From Salinibacterium sp. (GTDB taxonomy: Bacteria > Actinomycetota > Actinomycetes > Actinomycetales > Microbacteriaceae), in contig JANXVG010000074.1 in assembly GCA_025351795.1 (NCBI GenBank), forward strand, positions 45,825-109,824: a DNA stretch of 64,000 nt, written 5' to 3'. Below the pieces are notes generated by a model. The model searched no databases, was not told the DNA's origin, and was given only the letters and a program-made list of their open reading frames with translations. Shown here piece by piece: positions 19,408 through 26,907 of this stretch. Both the position numbers and the translations under genes were made by a program. The stretch's first letter is position 1; the number at the start of each line of letters is the position of its first letter.

Positions 19408-20088
19408 ATGCTCACCAAAGGTTTCGTGCTCGTCGTTGTTGCCTTGGGAGTACTGCTCTCCGTGGGCGCGAGCTGGGGCGTTGCCACCCTTGCATCTAGC
19501 CATACTGCGTCAGCGCCTACCTCGGCCGCTACCGGCGGTCCAGGGATTGCCGGGACCAACGGAAAGAATGGCAATGACGGTAAGGCCGGTACCGACGGTG
19601 CCGCTGGTGTGAACGGCTCTGGTGGTGCCGCAGGTGCGCTGGGACTCGTTGGCGCTCAAGGGCCTGCCGGTCGTCAGGGACCAGCCGGACCGACGGGCGC
19701 ATCTGGGGCCTCCGCACCGACCTTCAGCGCAATATCGGCAAACGGTCTTACATTCCCTCTCGGGGCGGTTTTCACGTTTCCCAACCAAACGGCGGCAGTC
19801 CCAACAGGTCCAGCGCTCGTAGGTTTCAGCGTCGGTCTGCAAACCTTCGGACCGAATTTCCCAGTGACATGCTCGCTAGTCGACGCCAACAATCCGACAA
19901 CGGTGTTCGCGACGACGGCCAGTCTCGCCCCAGGGAACCCGCCCAACTATTCCACCTACGCTGCCACCCAAGTGGTCAACCTGACAGCCCCGACGGTGCT
20001 GACCGTTCAGTGCACAATGAGCCCATTTTTCCCAGACCCGATGCAGTACCAGTCGCTGTCGGTCTACGCGATCTCGTTCGCACCATAG
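19408..20088 (+). CDS. Secreted or membrane-anchored collagen-like (Gly-X-Y) protein
   Basis: The 226-residue protein has an N-terminal hydrophobic signal or anchor (about residues 5-28), a linker rich in Ser/Thr/Ala, then a Gly-X-Y tract of about 20 triplets (roughly residues 46-110, for example GKNGNDGKAGTDG and GPAGRQGPAGPTG), interrupted once or twice. A C-terminal globular domain of about 110 residues with two cysteines follows. It should form a surface or extracellular trimeric stalk. ATG 19408 has GGAGG eight bases upstream; an earlier in-frame ATG at 19312 lies in the terminal inverted repeat. It is a passenger of the Tn3-like element. The C-terminal domain was not recognised. Confidence 0.8.
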   Translation: MLTKGFVLVVVALGVLLSVGASWGVATLASSHTASAPTSAATGGPGIAGTNGKNGNDGKAGTDGAAGVNGSGGAAGALGLVGAQGPAGRQGPAGPTGASGASAPTFSAISANGLTFPLGAVFTFPNQTAAVPTGPALVGFSVGLQTFGPNFPVTCSLVDANNPTTVFATTASLAPGNPPNYSTYAATQVVNLTAPTVLTVQCTMSPFFPDPMQYQSLSVYAISFAP

Positions 20089-20097
20089 CTCGAGCGC

Positions 20098-20430
20098 CTA
20101 CGCCTTCTTCAGGACCGTGAGAAGGATGGCCGAATCCTCGATCGCATCGACCGTGTGACGTTCGTCCGGGATGATCATGAGGTCGCCGGGTGAGCCGTTC
20201 CAGGACACTTCGCTGACCCGCAGCAGCACCCGCCCAACCAGAACCTGAAGTGTCGCTTCGCCGGGATTGTCGTGCTCACCCATGCTCTTGCCTGCGCTCA
20301 GCGCGATGAGGGTCTGACGCGGGTGGTGCTCGTGCCCTCCGAAAACGGTGCTTGCACTTCTCCCGCTCTGGGCGCTGAGCGCGCGCGCGAGTTCGTTCCG
20401 AGCCAGCGCCGTCAATGAGGTCTTTTGCAT
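20098..20430 (-). CDS. Small cupin-domain protein
   Basis: The 110-residue protein is a single cupin barrel. SAGKSMGEHDNPGEATLQVLVG corresponds to the first cupin motif with a His/Glu metal-ligand pattern, and PGDLMIIPDERHTVDAIED to the second, with His. Such small cupins serve as metal-dependent enzymes or sensors, and nothing here gives the substrate. It converges with the collagen-like gene, 9 bp apart, within the Tn3-like element, so it is probably a passenger. Confidence 0.75.
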   Translation of the reverse strand: MQKTSLTALARNELARALSAQSGRSASTVFGGHEHHPRQTLIALSAGKSMGEHDNPGEATLQVLVGRVLLRVSEVSWNGSPGDLMIIPDERHTVDAIEDSAILLTVLKKA

Positions 20431-20731
20431 GGTCTTCGTCCTCGCCCCCGTTATTTGACGCTAGCCGATGAGTGCGTCGACGTCGAGGATGTCCAGCGCG
20501 AGACACTCCTTGCATGGCCATCGACTGACAGGGCCGACCGCTTCTTCTTCACAACGACTAACCGTCGGAACGAACAAGCGGTTGCCGAGTGATTCGTATT
20601 TCAGCCGAGGTTGATCACGACGTGCCCGCGGGGGCACGCCCGACCTTGTTCGCGGTCGACGTGTATAGGGCGTCCAGGATTTGATTGGGTGCCCCGAGTC
20701 CGGCTGCAATGTAGTCGAGGCCCTGCTGGCT
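20431..20731. other. Intergenic part of the element
   Basis: No confident gene. A minus-strand frame (20461-20709, 82 codons) ends in RWPCKECLALDILDVDALIG with four cysteines overall, and could be a small zinc-binding protein or decayed coding DNA; its N-terminal half is Arg/Pro-rich and unlike a protein. Confidence 0.35.
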
Positions 20732-20769
20732 GGGAGCGTTTGAGAATTCGTAGCGTGAATTACGCTAAC
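20732..20769 (+). repeat. Internal copy of the 38-bp terminal repeat
   Basis: This reads GGGAGCGTTTGAGAATTC and ends ACGCTAAC. It faces the right terminal repeat 17 bp away and matches it at 33 of 38 positions, creating a 93-bp near-palindrome at the element's right end. It looks like a second, more recent end insertion or inversion. Confidence 0.75.
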
Positions 20770-20786
20770 CAGCCACCAAAAATCGG

Positions 20787-20824
20787 CTTAGCTTAATTCA
20801 CGCTCCGAATTCTCAAATGCTCCT
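20787..20824 (-). repeat. 38-bp right terminal inverted repeat
   Basis: Read on the minus strand it begins AGGAGCATTTGAGAATTC and ends AAGCTAAG. The first base is A where Tn3-type ends have G, so the element is probably old. It is followed by TGGTC, which repeats the left flank. Confidence 0.75.
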
Positions 20825-20885
20825 TGGTCAGGGCATTCTTTTTGACCGTGGTTGAGTATCTGATGAGGCCCATAGACAAGGAGCC

Positions 20886-20914
20886 TTGACAGATGCGTTC
20901 TAATCGTTCATGAT
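20886..20914 (+). promoter_or_regulatory. Promoter for the membrane protein/XRE pair
   Basis: A perfect -35 TTGACA (20886-20891) and a -10 CATGAT (20909-20914, four of six) are separated by 17 bp. The expected start of transcription coincides with the ATG at 20921, so the mRNA is probably leaderless; no ribosome-binding site is seen. Confidence 0.55.
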
Positions 20915-20920
20915 CAAAGT

Positions 20921-21337
20921 ATGACAAACAACCTTGACAGTGTCGGCGTGAGTGCTGGTGATCGCGTTATTTCCCGCGCGTACCGACGTGAATTCTGGTT
21001 TGGAATGATCGTCTACGTCGTTTTCGTGACGGCAATGGTGCTCTGGGGAAATTTGGGTAGCGATAGTCCATGGCGATTCGTCTGGGCCCTGCTGCCGGTG
21101 GTTCCCGCGCTGTGGATAGTTGTCGCCGTTCTTCGACACGTTCGCCGAATTGATGACTACCAGCGACACATCGTTCTTCAGGGGCTTGGTGCGGGTTTTG
21201 CCCTAGCCATGGTGGCGTCAGTGACGCTGGGTTTCTTAGCGAGTGCCGGGCTTGTGGTTCCCGGGATGGCGTGGATCATCTACAGCGTGGGGATGCTGGG
21301 CTGGCTGATAACCACCCAGGTCGTCAAGAACCGATGA
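20921..21337 (+). CDS. Small integral membrane protein paired with an XRE regulator
   Basis: The 138-residue protein has four hydrophobic segments (about residues 24-44, 50-69, 83-103 and 107-128) and no catalytic motif. The arrangement of a small four-helix membrane protein directly followed by a YozG-like XRE regulator is common in bacteria, with unknown function. The stop overlaps the next start as ATGA, so the two are translated together. It begins about 90 bp to the right of the Tn3-like element. Confidence 0.75.
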   Translation: MTNNLDSVGVSAGDRVISRAYRREFWFGMIVYVVFVTAMVLWGNLGSDSPWRFVWALLPVVPALWIVVAVLRHVRRIDDYQRHIVLQGLGAGFALAMVASVTLGFLASAGLVVPGMAWIIYSVGMLGWLITTQVVKNR

Positions 21338-21555
21338 AGAATCATCTCAAGACACTTCGCCAAGATCATGGCTGGACCCAAGGAGCTCTCGCTGACCAGC
21401 TCGGCGTTTCGAGGCAGACCGTCAACGCACTCGAAACGGGCCGGTACGACCCTGCCCTTCCTTTAGCATTTCGCATTGCTCAGCTATTTAACCAACCGCT
21501 TGAGTCGATCTTCATCCCCTCCGATTACGCGGCCTTGCCTTCCCGCAGGCCCTAA
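21334..21555 (+). CDS. XRE-family helix-turn-helix transcriptional regulator
   Basis: The 73-residue protein is almost only a helix-turn-helix: MKNHLKTLRQDHGWTQGALA begins helix 1, LGVSRQTVNALETGRYDPAL is the recognition helix, and ALPLAFRIAQLFNQPLESIF closes the fold. It matches the short YozG/Cro-type regulators that control a neighbouring membrane gene. The ATG at 21334 overlaps the stop of that gene by 4 bp. It probably autoregulates the pair; no operator was identified. Confidence 0.9.
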   Translation: MKNHLKTLRQDHGWTQGALADQLGVSRQTVNALETGRYDPALPLAFRIAQLFNQPLESIFIPSDYAALPSRRP

Positions 21556-21971
21556 CTGCCGACTCAACGTTGTGCTGCTGGCCGCCGGTCGACCGTGGGG
21601 GAGCGTTACGTCGTCGTGAAGCAGAGGCCTTGTCGAGGGCATTCGTAGGAGTCGACCTCCGCAGCGCGACGTGAGCACATGGCGGTCGCGTAAATCCACG
21701 ACACCTGGTGAAGAACGTTCAGGTAAGGCTCGTGGTCGGGGAGTGCTCGAGGTCCCACCCGCTTCTGCTCTGATTGCACTTTTTGCAATCAGAGGAACTA
21801 CTACTGGTGAAGACCGTTATCCGTTTTCACACCAACGTACCCTTGCCAAGTATGGGCCTCTCACAAACCAACTCCTGCTTAGAGCGCTTTGTAGTGGGGA
21901 GGAATCTTTGTCCGCGATTCCTCCCCACCTCGATCTGACTTAGTGGCCCGAGGGCCAAAGAAGGTCTCCGC
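21556..21971. other. Gene-poor gap with a strong hairpin
   Basis: No supported gene: the frames present lack ribosome sites and read as Arg/Ser/Pro-rich noise. The only clear structure is the hairpin at 21894-21928. Confidence 0.5.
21894..21928. terminator. Perfect 13-bp hairpin
   Basis: GTGGGGAGGAATC (21894-21906) pairs exactly with GATTCCTCCCCAC (21916-21928) around a 9-nt loop. It lies just beyond the 3' end of the minus-strand secreted-protein pseudogene and after the plus-strand XRE gene, so it could terminate both. Confidence 0.6.
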
Positions 21972-22407
21972 TCAGTAGGTCTGGTAGATGGATCCGACCT
22001 TGAGGTTGTATCCGGAGCCGTTTCCGGAGTAGTCGTCAACAGTCCAGTGGTACTGGTCGGAACGTGTCATCGCCCCCCAGTTGCTGGTGTCGCAGTAGTT
22101 GACGATGGAGCCGACACTCTGGTCAGGCAGTAGGCCGTACTCGTCGTAGAGATTGATCGTCGCACTGCTGAACCCGACGCCACTCACAGAGCAGGAACTA
22201 AAGGCCGTTGTGGTGGCAACGTTGTCGAGAGCCGAATCCTGCCACGACCTGGAGCTGTAACCCGCGGGGGCGTCGAGACTGGAACTCCATGATCCTTCCG
22301 CAAATGCAGGAAGTGAGATCGCGCAGAGAGCGGCGGTAGTTGCAGAGAGCGGCGGTAGTTGCAGAGAGGGTCAACGCTATGCGCGTCCCGTTTGTCAGAC
22401 TTCTCAT
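21972..22407 (-). pseudogene. Small secreted protein gene disrupted by a 19-bp tandem duplication
   Basis: Read from ATG 22407, the frame opens with a signal peptide (MRSLTNGTRIALTLSATTAA) and then shifts into Arg-rich nonsense. Removing one copy of a 19-bp tandem duplication restores one frame of 138 codons. The signal peptide then ends normally (LPAFA, predicted cleavage before EGSWSS), and the frame runs through SSRSWQDSALDNVATTT into the downstream VGFSSATINLYDEYG portion, ending in GYNLKVGSIYQTY. The mature ~108-residue protein is polar, Ser/Tyr/Asp-rich, has two cysteines and was not recognised. GAAAGG precedes the start. It is divergent from an ABC transporter operon. Confidence 0.75.
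22326..22363. repeat. 19-bp perfect tandem duplication
   Basis: GAGAGCGGCGGTAGTTGCA occurs at 22326-22344 and is repeated without change at 22345-22363. Because 19 is not a multiple of three, it breaks the secreted-protein gene right after its signal peptide. Confidence 0.95.
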
Positions 22408-22514
22408 GACCTTTCCTTCGCTGGTTGAACTCGATTGGTCCTTTCAGAGTAGAACGATCGAAATACCCTCACAAGAGGGGCATAAGCTGATGGCGACGTC
22501 AAGGGAGCTATCGA

Positions 22515-23261
22515 ATGATTGAGCTGCGAGATATCACATTTGCGTACAAACGAGATCGCGACATATTCAGTCGGTTCTCGTTGGTGTTGGGGGCGGGGCG
22601 CACTGTTCTCCTTGGGCCTAACGGTGCAGGGAAGTCGACGATGTTGGCGCTACTCGCCAACGCTCTAGAACCCAAATCCGGGAGCGTTGTGCTCGACAAA
22701 GACCTGAGTCCTCAGGCTTCGCGAGTGCAGCGCACGCAGTTCCGGCGAACGGTCGCATGGCTTCCCCAGCAGATCCACCCCTTCCCGAGCCTGACGGTCC
22801 GAGAGCAAGTGGCCTACATGGGATGGCTGAAAGGTGTCCCGCGATCCGAAAGCTGGTCTCGATCGATAGCAGCCCTGGAGAAGGTTGAGCTCATAGAGCG
22901 AGCTAACGACTCTGCTCGAAGCCTTTCGGGCGGTCAGATGAGACGGATGGGTCTTGCAGGCGCACTCGTTCATCAGGCGCGAGTAATCCTCTTGGACGAA
23001 CCGACAGCGGGTCTAGATCCCTCACAGCGCAACAGGTTCCGTGAATTGCTCACCTCGATTCCGGACGAGGTATGTGTGGTCGTATCGACTCACCAAACGG
23101 AGGACGTTCACGACTCTTACCACCGCGCCGTCCTTCTTGCCGATGGCGGTATCCAATTCGACGGGACCATAACGGAATTCGTCGAGGGCACTCCGCACGA
23201 ACTCGATGTCCGCGACAGGGTAGCGCTCGGATACTCACGACTGGTCGCAGGCGAGGACTGA
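22515..23261 (+). CDS. ABC transporter ATP-binding protein
   Basis: The 248-residue ATPase has Walker A GPNGAGKST (about residue 35-43), a Q-loop in WLPQQ, the signature LSGGQMRR, Walker B VILLDEPTAG and the switch His in STHQTEDV. It is the single-domain type used by exporters and ABC-2 systems. GGGAG lies seven bases before the ATG. The stop overlaps the start of the next gene by one base. With the two membrane proteins that follow it forms an export system whose cargo is unknown; the divergent small secreted protein is one candidate. Confidence 0.93.
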   Translation: MIELRDITFAYKRDRDIFSRFSLVLGAGRTVLLGPNGAGKSTMLALLANALEPKSGSVVLDKDLSPQASRVQRTQFRRTVAWLPQQIHPFPSLTVREQVAYMGWLKGVPRSESWSRSIAALEKVELIERANDSARSLSGGQMRRMGLAGALVHQARVILLDEPTAGLDPSQRNRFRELLTSIPDEVCVVVSTHQTEDVHDSYHRAVLLADGGIQFDGTITEFVEGTPHELDVRDRVALGYSRLVAGED

Positions 23262-24538
23262 TGTTGGCGAGGCTCGTCCGCAGCCGTGTGGCGTTTTGGC
23301 TGCTCCCGCCCGCGCTGGTCATTCTGGGGCTCTACTATGTCTCCTTCGTTGACGAGACCAACTACCACGGCTATTGGACCTCCGTCGCATCCAATTCCGG
23401 CATCTTCCTCCTGTTCTCATGCACGGTAGCTTCTGTGTCCGCGGCGGTCGAGATGACTCGACTGAAGAGGAGCGGATGCTTCGAACTACCCAGTGCGAGA
23501 GGCCGGTGGATCATCGTGCTCGATCGGCTCTGGCCCAGCTACCTTGTGGCAACGATCGTCCAGCTGGCCGGATTTACATTACTCGGCATCAGTAGCTGGG
23601 GGAGTCCCGGCGGCACGCCCCCGATCCTGTGGGTTAGTTTCGCCTGCGTCAGCGCACTGCACGTCGCACTCGGTGGCGTCATCGGGCGGTTCTTGCCCTT
23701 AGCAGCCGCGGCTCCGCTCGCGTTGCTGGCGTCGTACGCGTGGCTCGGGTTCACGTGGTCCGTGTCCTACTTTCCGTTGAGATATCTATCGGGCCTTGAA
23801 GTCGTAGCGTGTTGCCGACTCGACATTCAGCTCGATCCGGTGGGCCCCCTGGCGACGAGTATTTTCTCGGCGTCCCTCGTAGTCACCCTCCTGTACGTCG
23901 CGGTGGCACGCTGGCGTCGGACGGGCGCTTTCAGCGTCACCTCGCGAGCGGTCGCCCTGACACTACTCGCGGGTCTGGGAACCACCGCAGCTTTGTTCGT
24001 GGCCAAAGATCTCGGTCCGGGACCAGTGCAAGCGCGTTCGCAGCAAGACTCGAGTTGCACCGCCACTCGCCCGGCCGTCTGTCTCTTTCCCGAGCAAGTC
24101 GGTCAGCGAGACCCCACGGATCTGATCGTGCACGCCGCGGCGAACCTCGCGCGCGCTGGAATCGACCTTCCCAGTACCGTCCGTTTTGCAGTTGATCCCT
24201 CTACCCCTGACACCGTCCGGATGGCCGCACGAGCGTACATGACGCCGAAAGAAGTGCTCTACTCATTCACTTCGGCGCTCACCCCTCAAGCTGTCTACTG
24301 TGACAACGCTGACGAATATCGGAGTCGACAGATCACTGGAGAAACGATCCGCAGTTGGCTGCTCGTTAAAGCCAGCAACGGGATTGCGGAGCAAGTAGTC
24401 CCTGCCAACCCAGCGGTCAACAAACTGCTCCAACAGCTACAGTTCTCGTCGCCCGACGTTCAATCTGAGTGGGTGACTGCAAACCTTTCGCGCATTGCTG
24501 ACTGTGCAGCAACGCCCACAGAGGTTCCGAACGGATGA
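23261..24538 (+). CDS. ABC transporter-associated membrane protein with extracytoplasmic domain
   Basis: The 425-residue protein has about six hydrophobic segments in residues 1-245 (first at 8-28, last near 225-245) followed by a ~180-residue hydrophilic domain (from about KDLGPGPVQARSQQD) that is likely outside the cell and has four cysteines. The position directly after the ATPase suggests the ABC permease. The extracytoplasmic domain was not recognised as any family. It starts at ATG 23261, one base inside the ATPase stop, and overlaps the next gene by 4 bp. Confidence 0.75.
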   Translation: MLARLVRSRVAFWLLPPALVILGLYYVSFVDETNYHGYWTSVASNSGIFLLFSCTVASVSAAVEMTRLKRSGCFELPSARGRWIIVLDRLWPSYLVATIVQLAGFTLLGISSWGSPGGTPPILWVSFACVSALHVALGGVIGRFLPLAAAAPLALLASYAWLGFTWSVSYFPLRYLSGLEVVACCRLDIQLDPVGPLATSIFSASLVVTLLYVAVARWRRTGAFSVTSRAVALTLLAGLGTTAALFVAKDLGPGPVQARSQQDSSCTATRPAVCLFPEQVGQRDPTDLIVHAAANLARAGIDLPSTVRFAVDPSTPDTVRMAARAYMTPKEVLYSFTSALTPQAVYCDNADEYRSRQITGETIRSWLLVKASNGIAEQVVPANPAVNKLLQQLQFSSPDVQSEWVTANLSRIADCAATPTEVPNG

Positions 24539-25140
24539 GATGGTGGTTAGCGTCGCATCGACCAGTGATAGTGGTCATCATCGGAGCGACGGCAGTAATC
24601 GCCAGCGTGGTCTTGGGTGATGCACGGCTTCTGATGCCGACCGCGAGCGGCAACACGCCCTTCGGGTCGGTGCCCTTGTTCGCGATACTGCCATTGGCTG
24701 TACCCATCACCTTCGGCGCGTTGATGGACGCAGCCGAACGACCGCCCTATGCGGTTTCGGCAAGACCGGTTTACGCGGGGGATGTCGCCTTGATCATCGT
24801 CGGCGTGATGCTGTTCTTTGCAGTCGGTGTCGTTCTGGCAGTGGTATGGCCTACACAGACCGAAGTGCTGCCAGCGTTGCGAAATGTCGCCGGACTCGTG
24901 GGCCTCCAACTGCTCGTCGCACCTTGGCTGCACTACCGCTACCAGGCCTTAGTTCCAACCCTGTATGTTTTCGCTGCCGCGACCTTCGGGCGCGCGGGTG
25001 AAGGGCGATTGAGCGAGTGGGCCTGGCCGGTGGAAACCCGGGTGAGTCCGCTCAGCCTCGGGTTAGGCGCCGCACTTCTTCTCGTCGGGACTGTTCTCGC
25101 ACTACTCGGCGGCGGTCGCCGCGGTCTGCGACGTTGGTAG
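24535..25140 (+). CDS. Membrane protein, third gene of ABC operon
   Basis: The 201-residue protein has about five hydrophobic segments (roughly residues 9-28, 42-60, 80-102, 112-130 and 168-190) and no soluble domain. It is encoded with ATGA overlap after the preceding membrane protein, so it is probably a second permease half or an accessory component of the same exporter. The first residues (MRWWLASHRPVIVVIIGATA) look like a signal anchor. No family recognised. Confidence 0.7.
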   Translation: MRWWLASHRPVIVVIIGATAVIASVVLGDARLLMPTASGNTPFGSVPLFAILPLAVPITFGALMDAAERPPYAVSARPVYAGDVALIIVGVMLFFAVGVVLAVVWPTQTEVLPALRNVAGLVGLQLLVAPWLHYRYQALVPTLYVFAAATFGRAGEGRLSEWAWPVETRVSPLSLGLGAALLLVGTVLALLGGGRRGLRRW

Positions 25141-25158
25141 CTCCGTCGGCGACTGTAT

Positions 25159-25395
25159 CTATTCAACGAGTCCGAGTCGTGAGCCGTGTGCTGGGTCGTG
25201 TCCATACCGTGCTCGACCGCGGGCCACAAGCTCATCGACGTTGATGCGGCCGAGGGCGTATTCCTCGCCGTCGGCCCGAGCGGCCAGCGAGATGTGTAGG
25301 CCGCTCATTTCGCCGCTGTGCTCGGCTTGCCCGAGAGCCTCGAGGCGGGCGGCGATCTCGGCGGGCGTCAGAGTCGAATGCGTGCCGTTCGTCAT
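25159..25395 (-). CDS. Small VbhA-like antitoxin-type protein
   Basis: The 78-residue protein has a C-terminal stretch EYALGRINVDELVARGRARYG that resembles the VbhA antitoxin domain, which in known systems holds Fic AMP-transferase toxins inactive. Start ATG 25395 is chosen because GAGGGGG precedes it; a longer reading from 25410 lacks that. No Fic toxin (HPFxxGNGR motif) is found nearby, so it is an orphan. It sits immediately downstream of a decayed recombinase, suggesting mobile origin. Its function is inferred from sequence likeness only. Confidence 0.5.
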   Translation of the reverse strand: MTNGTHSTLTPAEIAARLEALGQAEHSGEMSGLHISLAARADGEEYALGRINVDELVARGRARYGHDPAHGSRLGLVE

Positions 25396-25419
25396 CTGCA
25401 CCCCCCTCATGTCTGCAAG

Positions 25420-26382
25420 TCAGTCTATTTTATCGCGAGGGTGATCACTTCGATGGAAGTCGACGTAGTCTGACATCGGTACCCCCGCTCGTACCGCGTG
25501 TTGAACGATCGTCGCGCTGCTGTAGCCGAGGAGGTCGATGAGTGAGCGGGCGTCGACCTCGCGCGTGAGGTCTTGCAGCGCGGTGTTTCGGGCTCGTTGA
25601 GGGTCGATGCCGAGCACCAGGAATCGCTCGCTGAGGGTCTGATGGTGGATGTGCTGGCCGGCTCGGAAACCGGGAAACAGCCAGTTGGTTCTGGTGTTTG
25701 CGGTCTGCTGGTTGCTCCGACTCGAGACGTGTTCCCAGAACAGAGGAGCGACCAGAGCAGGAACAGCGGCGGGCTTCGTGCCGAGCGTGATCGTCATGCC
25801 GCTGGCAGGCATCTCAACCCGGTCGCTGGTGAGCGCAGCGATCTTCACAAGCGGATGAGCCCAGAGTAGGAAGATCAACGCGGCGACCCGTGTCGACAGG
25901 GTGACTTGCTCGAAGTCGAGGCAGTTGCGCACGAGTTCAATCCGCTGGCTCAGGGTCAACAAAAGCATCGACTTCGCAGCCCGGTGCGGTGCGGTGACCG
26001 TTCTGCTTCGAGGTCGTCCGGGCCGCAGCCAGTGCACGAAATTGCGGATGTGCTTGCGGGTGCTTGTACCCTCTGCAAGATACTCATCGACATGTTCCTG
26101 CTGGAGTCCGTCGGCGATGGTGCCGCGCTCTTCGAGCAGCCACCGCAGGAGCTTGCCAGCCTCGGTGATCTCTTGCTTCGCTGAGCGGGTCGCGGTGTCC
26201 ATGTTGAGGGCGCCGGCTTCGAGTTTCAAGCGAAGGCTTTTCAGGTGGTGCCACCGCGCAAATCGCTCGATCGGGCGGTGAATATCTGGCCATTCCGCGA
26301 GTTCGCTGAGGCGTTGTTCGAGCCACCTCTCGAACAACGCGAACGGGAGAGTGCGCCGTTCGGGAAGCATCCGGTGGTGCAC
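25420..26382 (-). pseudogene. N-terminally truncated tyrosine recombinase-like protein
   Basis: The 320-codon frame resembles integrase-type site-specific recombinases: an all-helical core-binding region (about residues 75-120), then the catalytic-domain framework ending ARNTALQDLTREVDARSL and IDLLGYSSATIVQHAV. The HxxR box is degenerate (a Thr-Ala-Leu run where His is expected) and no clear nucleophilic Tyr is seen. The same frame continues upstream without a start to about 26460 (TGYKTGNSPAAAAHLREL), where stops begin, so the true N-terminus is lost. GTG 26382 is only the first usable codon. Probably an inactive relic. Confidence 0.6.
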
Positions 26383-26514
26383 GAGTAGCTCGCGCAGGTG
26401 CGCGGCCGCGGCGGGGGAGTTACCCGTTTTGTAACCTGTCGCAGGAAATGCGAATAGTTGGATTTCTTACTGACATAATGTGCATTATCGGCGATGGAAA
26501 TATGGCGGTTGCGT

Positions 26515-26907
26515 CTAGTTTGCGACCGTAACTCCGGCTCGGTCGGCGGCCGCACTTAGCACTTCATCAAAGGTGGCGAGCTCGGCCCCCGTGCTGATGG
26601 CTGCGTGGAGCGCCACCGCGTCCGGCATGCGCAGCCGATAGGTAGTGCGCACACGGGCGAGCGCGACTGCGTCGGTTGCGTTAAGCGCGATCAGTTGGAC
26701 GCCTATTCTGAGCAACGCCGCCATAGCCGCATCCTGACGATTCGCCCGAGTCGGATGCACCAGGGTCTCCGCCGCGGTCAAGACGCTGGTGGCGAAGCCA
26801 TCAACGAAACGGCGTTCGAGGAGATCCAGTGACGCCGCATGGTGGGGATCCGTCGCGTCGAGGAAACCGATCAACACGTGTGCATCGAGGACGATCACTC
26901 TGGCCAT
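26515..26907 (-). CDS. PIN-domain ribonuclease toxin (VapC-like)
   Basis: The 130-residue protein is a PIN nuclease that would cleave RNA when freed from its antitoxin. The acidic active-site residues are visible: Asp8 (IVLDAHVLIG), Glu47 (LTAAETLVHP), Asp96 (RMPDAVALHAA) and Asp114 (LATFDEVL). The start lies inside the end of the upstream antitoxin gene (13-bp overlap), the usual TA arrangement. It is the second gene of a two-gene operon whose promoter region has a palindrome. Confidence 0.85.
   Translation of the reverse strand: MARVIVLDAHVLIGFLDATDPHHAASLDLLERRFVDGFATSVLTAAETLVHPTRANRQDAAMAALLRIGVQLIALNATDAVALARVRTTYRLRMPDAVALHAAISTGAELATFDEVLSAAADRAGVTVAN

Larger units (their letters stand above)
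19304..20824. mobile_element. Transposase-less element with Tn3-type ends carrying two passenger genes
   Basis: The 1,521-bp segment is bounded by 38-bp imperfect inverted repeats at 19304-19341 and 20787-20824, matching at 28 of 38 positions. The left end begins GGGGG and both finish in TAAG at the inner side, as in Tn3-family ends. Immediately outside, TGGTC occurs at 19299-19303 and again at 20825-20829, a perfect 5-bp target duplication of the size Tn3 elements make. Inside are the collagen-like gene and the cupin gene; there is no transposase or resolvase. Mobilisation would need a transposase elsewhere. The family assignment is inference from end length, end sequence and duplication size. 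Confidence 0.72.

Noticed and set aside
20732..20824. Separate 93-bp miniature transposon with its own target duplication
   Set aside because: Flanks TGGCT and TGGTC differ at two positions, whereas TGGTC matches the far left flank perfectly.
21671..21943. 90-codon plus-strand frame after the XRE gene
   Set aside because: No ribosome site, Arg/Ser-rich N-terminus and it runs into the hairpin.
21972..22407. Lactococcin 972-type bacteriocin with its ABC immunity genes
   Set aside because: The restored protein lacks the Trp/His pattern and length of that family, and the ABC genes are divergent; no firm match.
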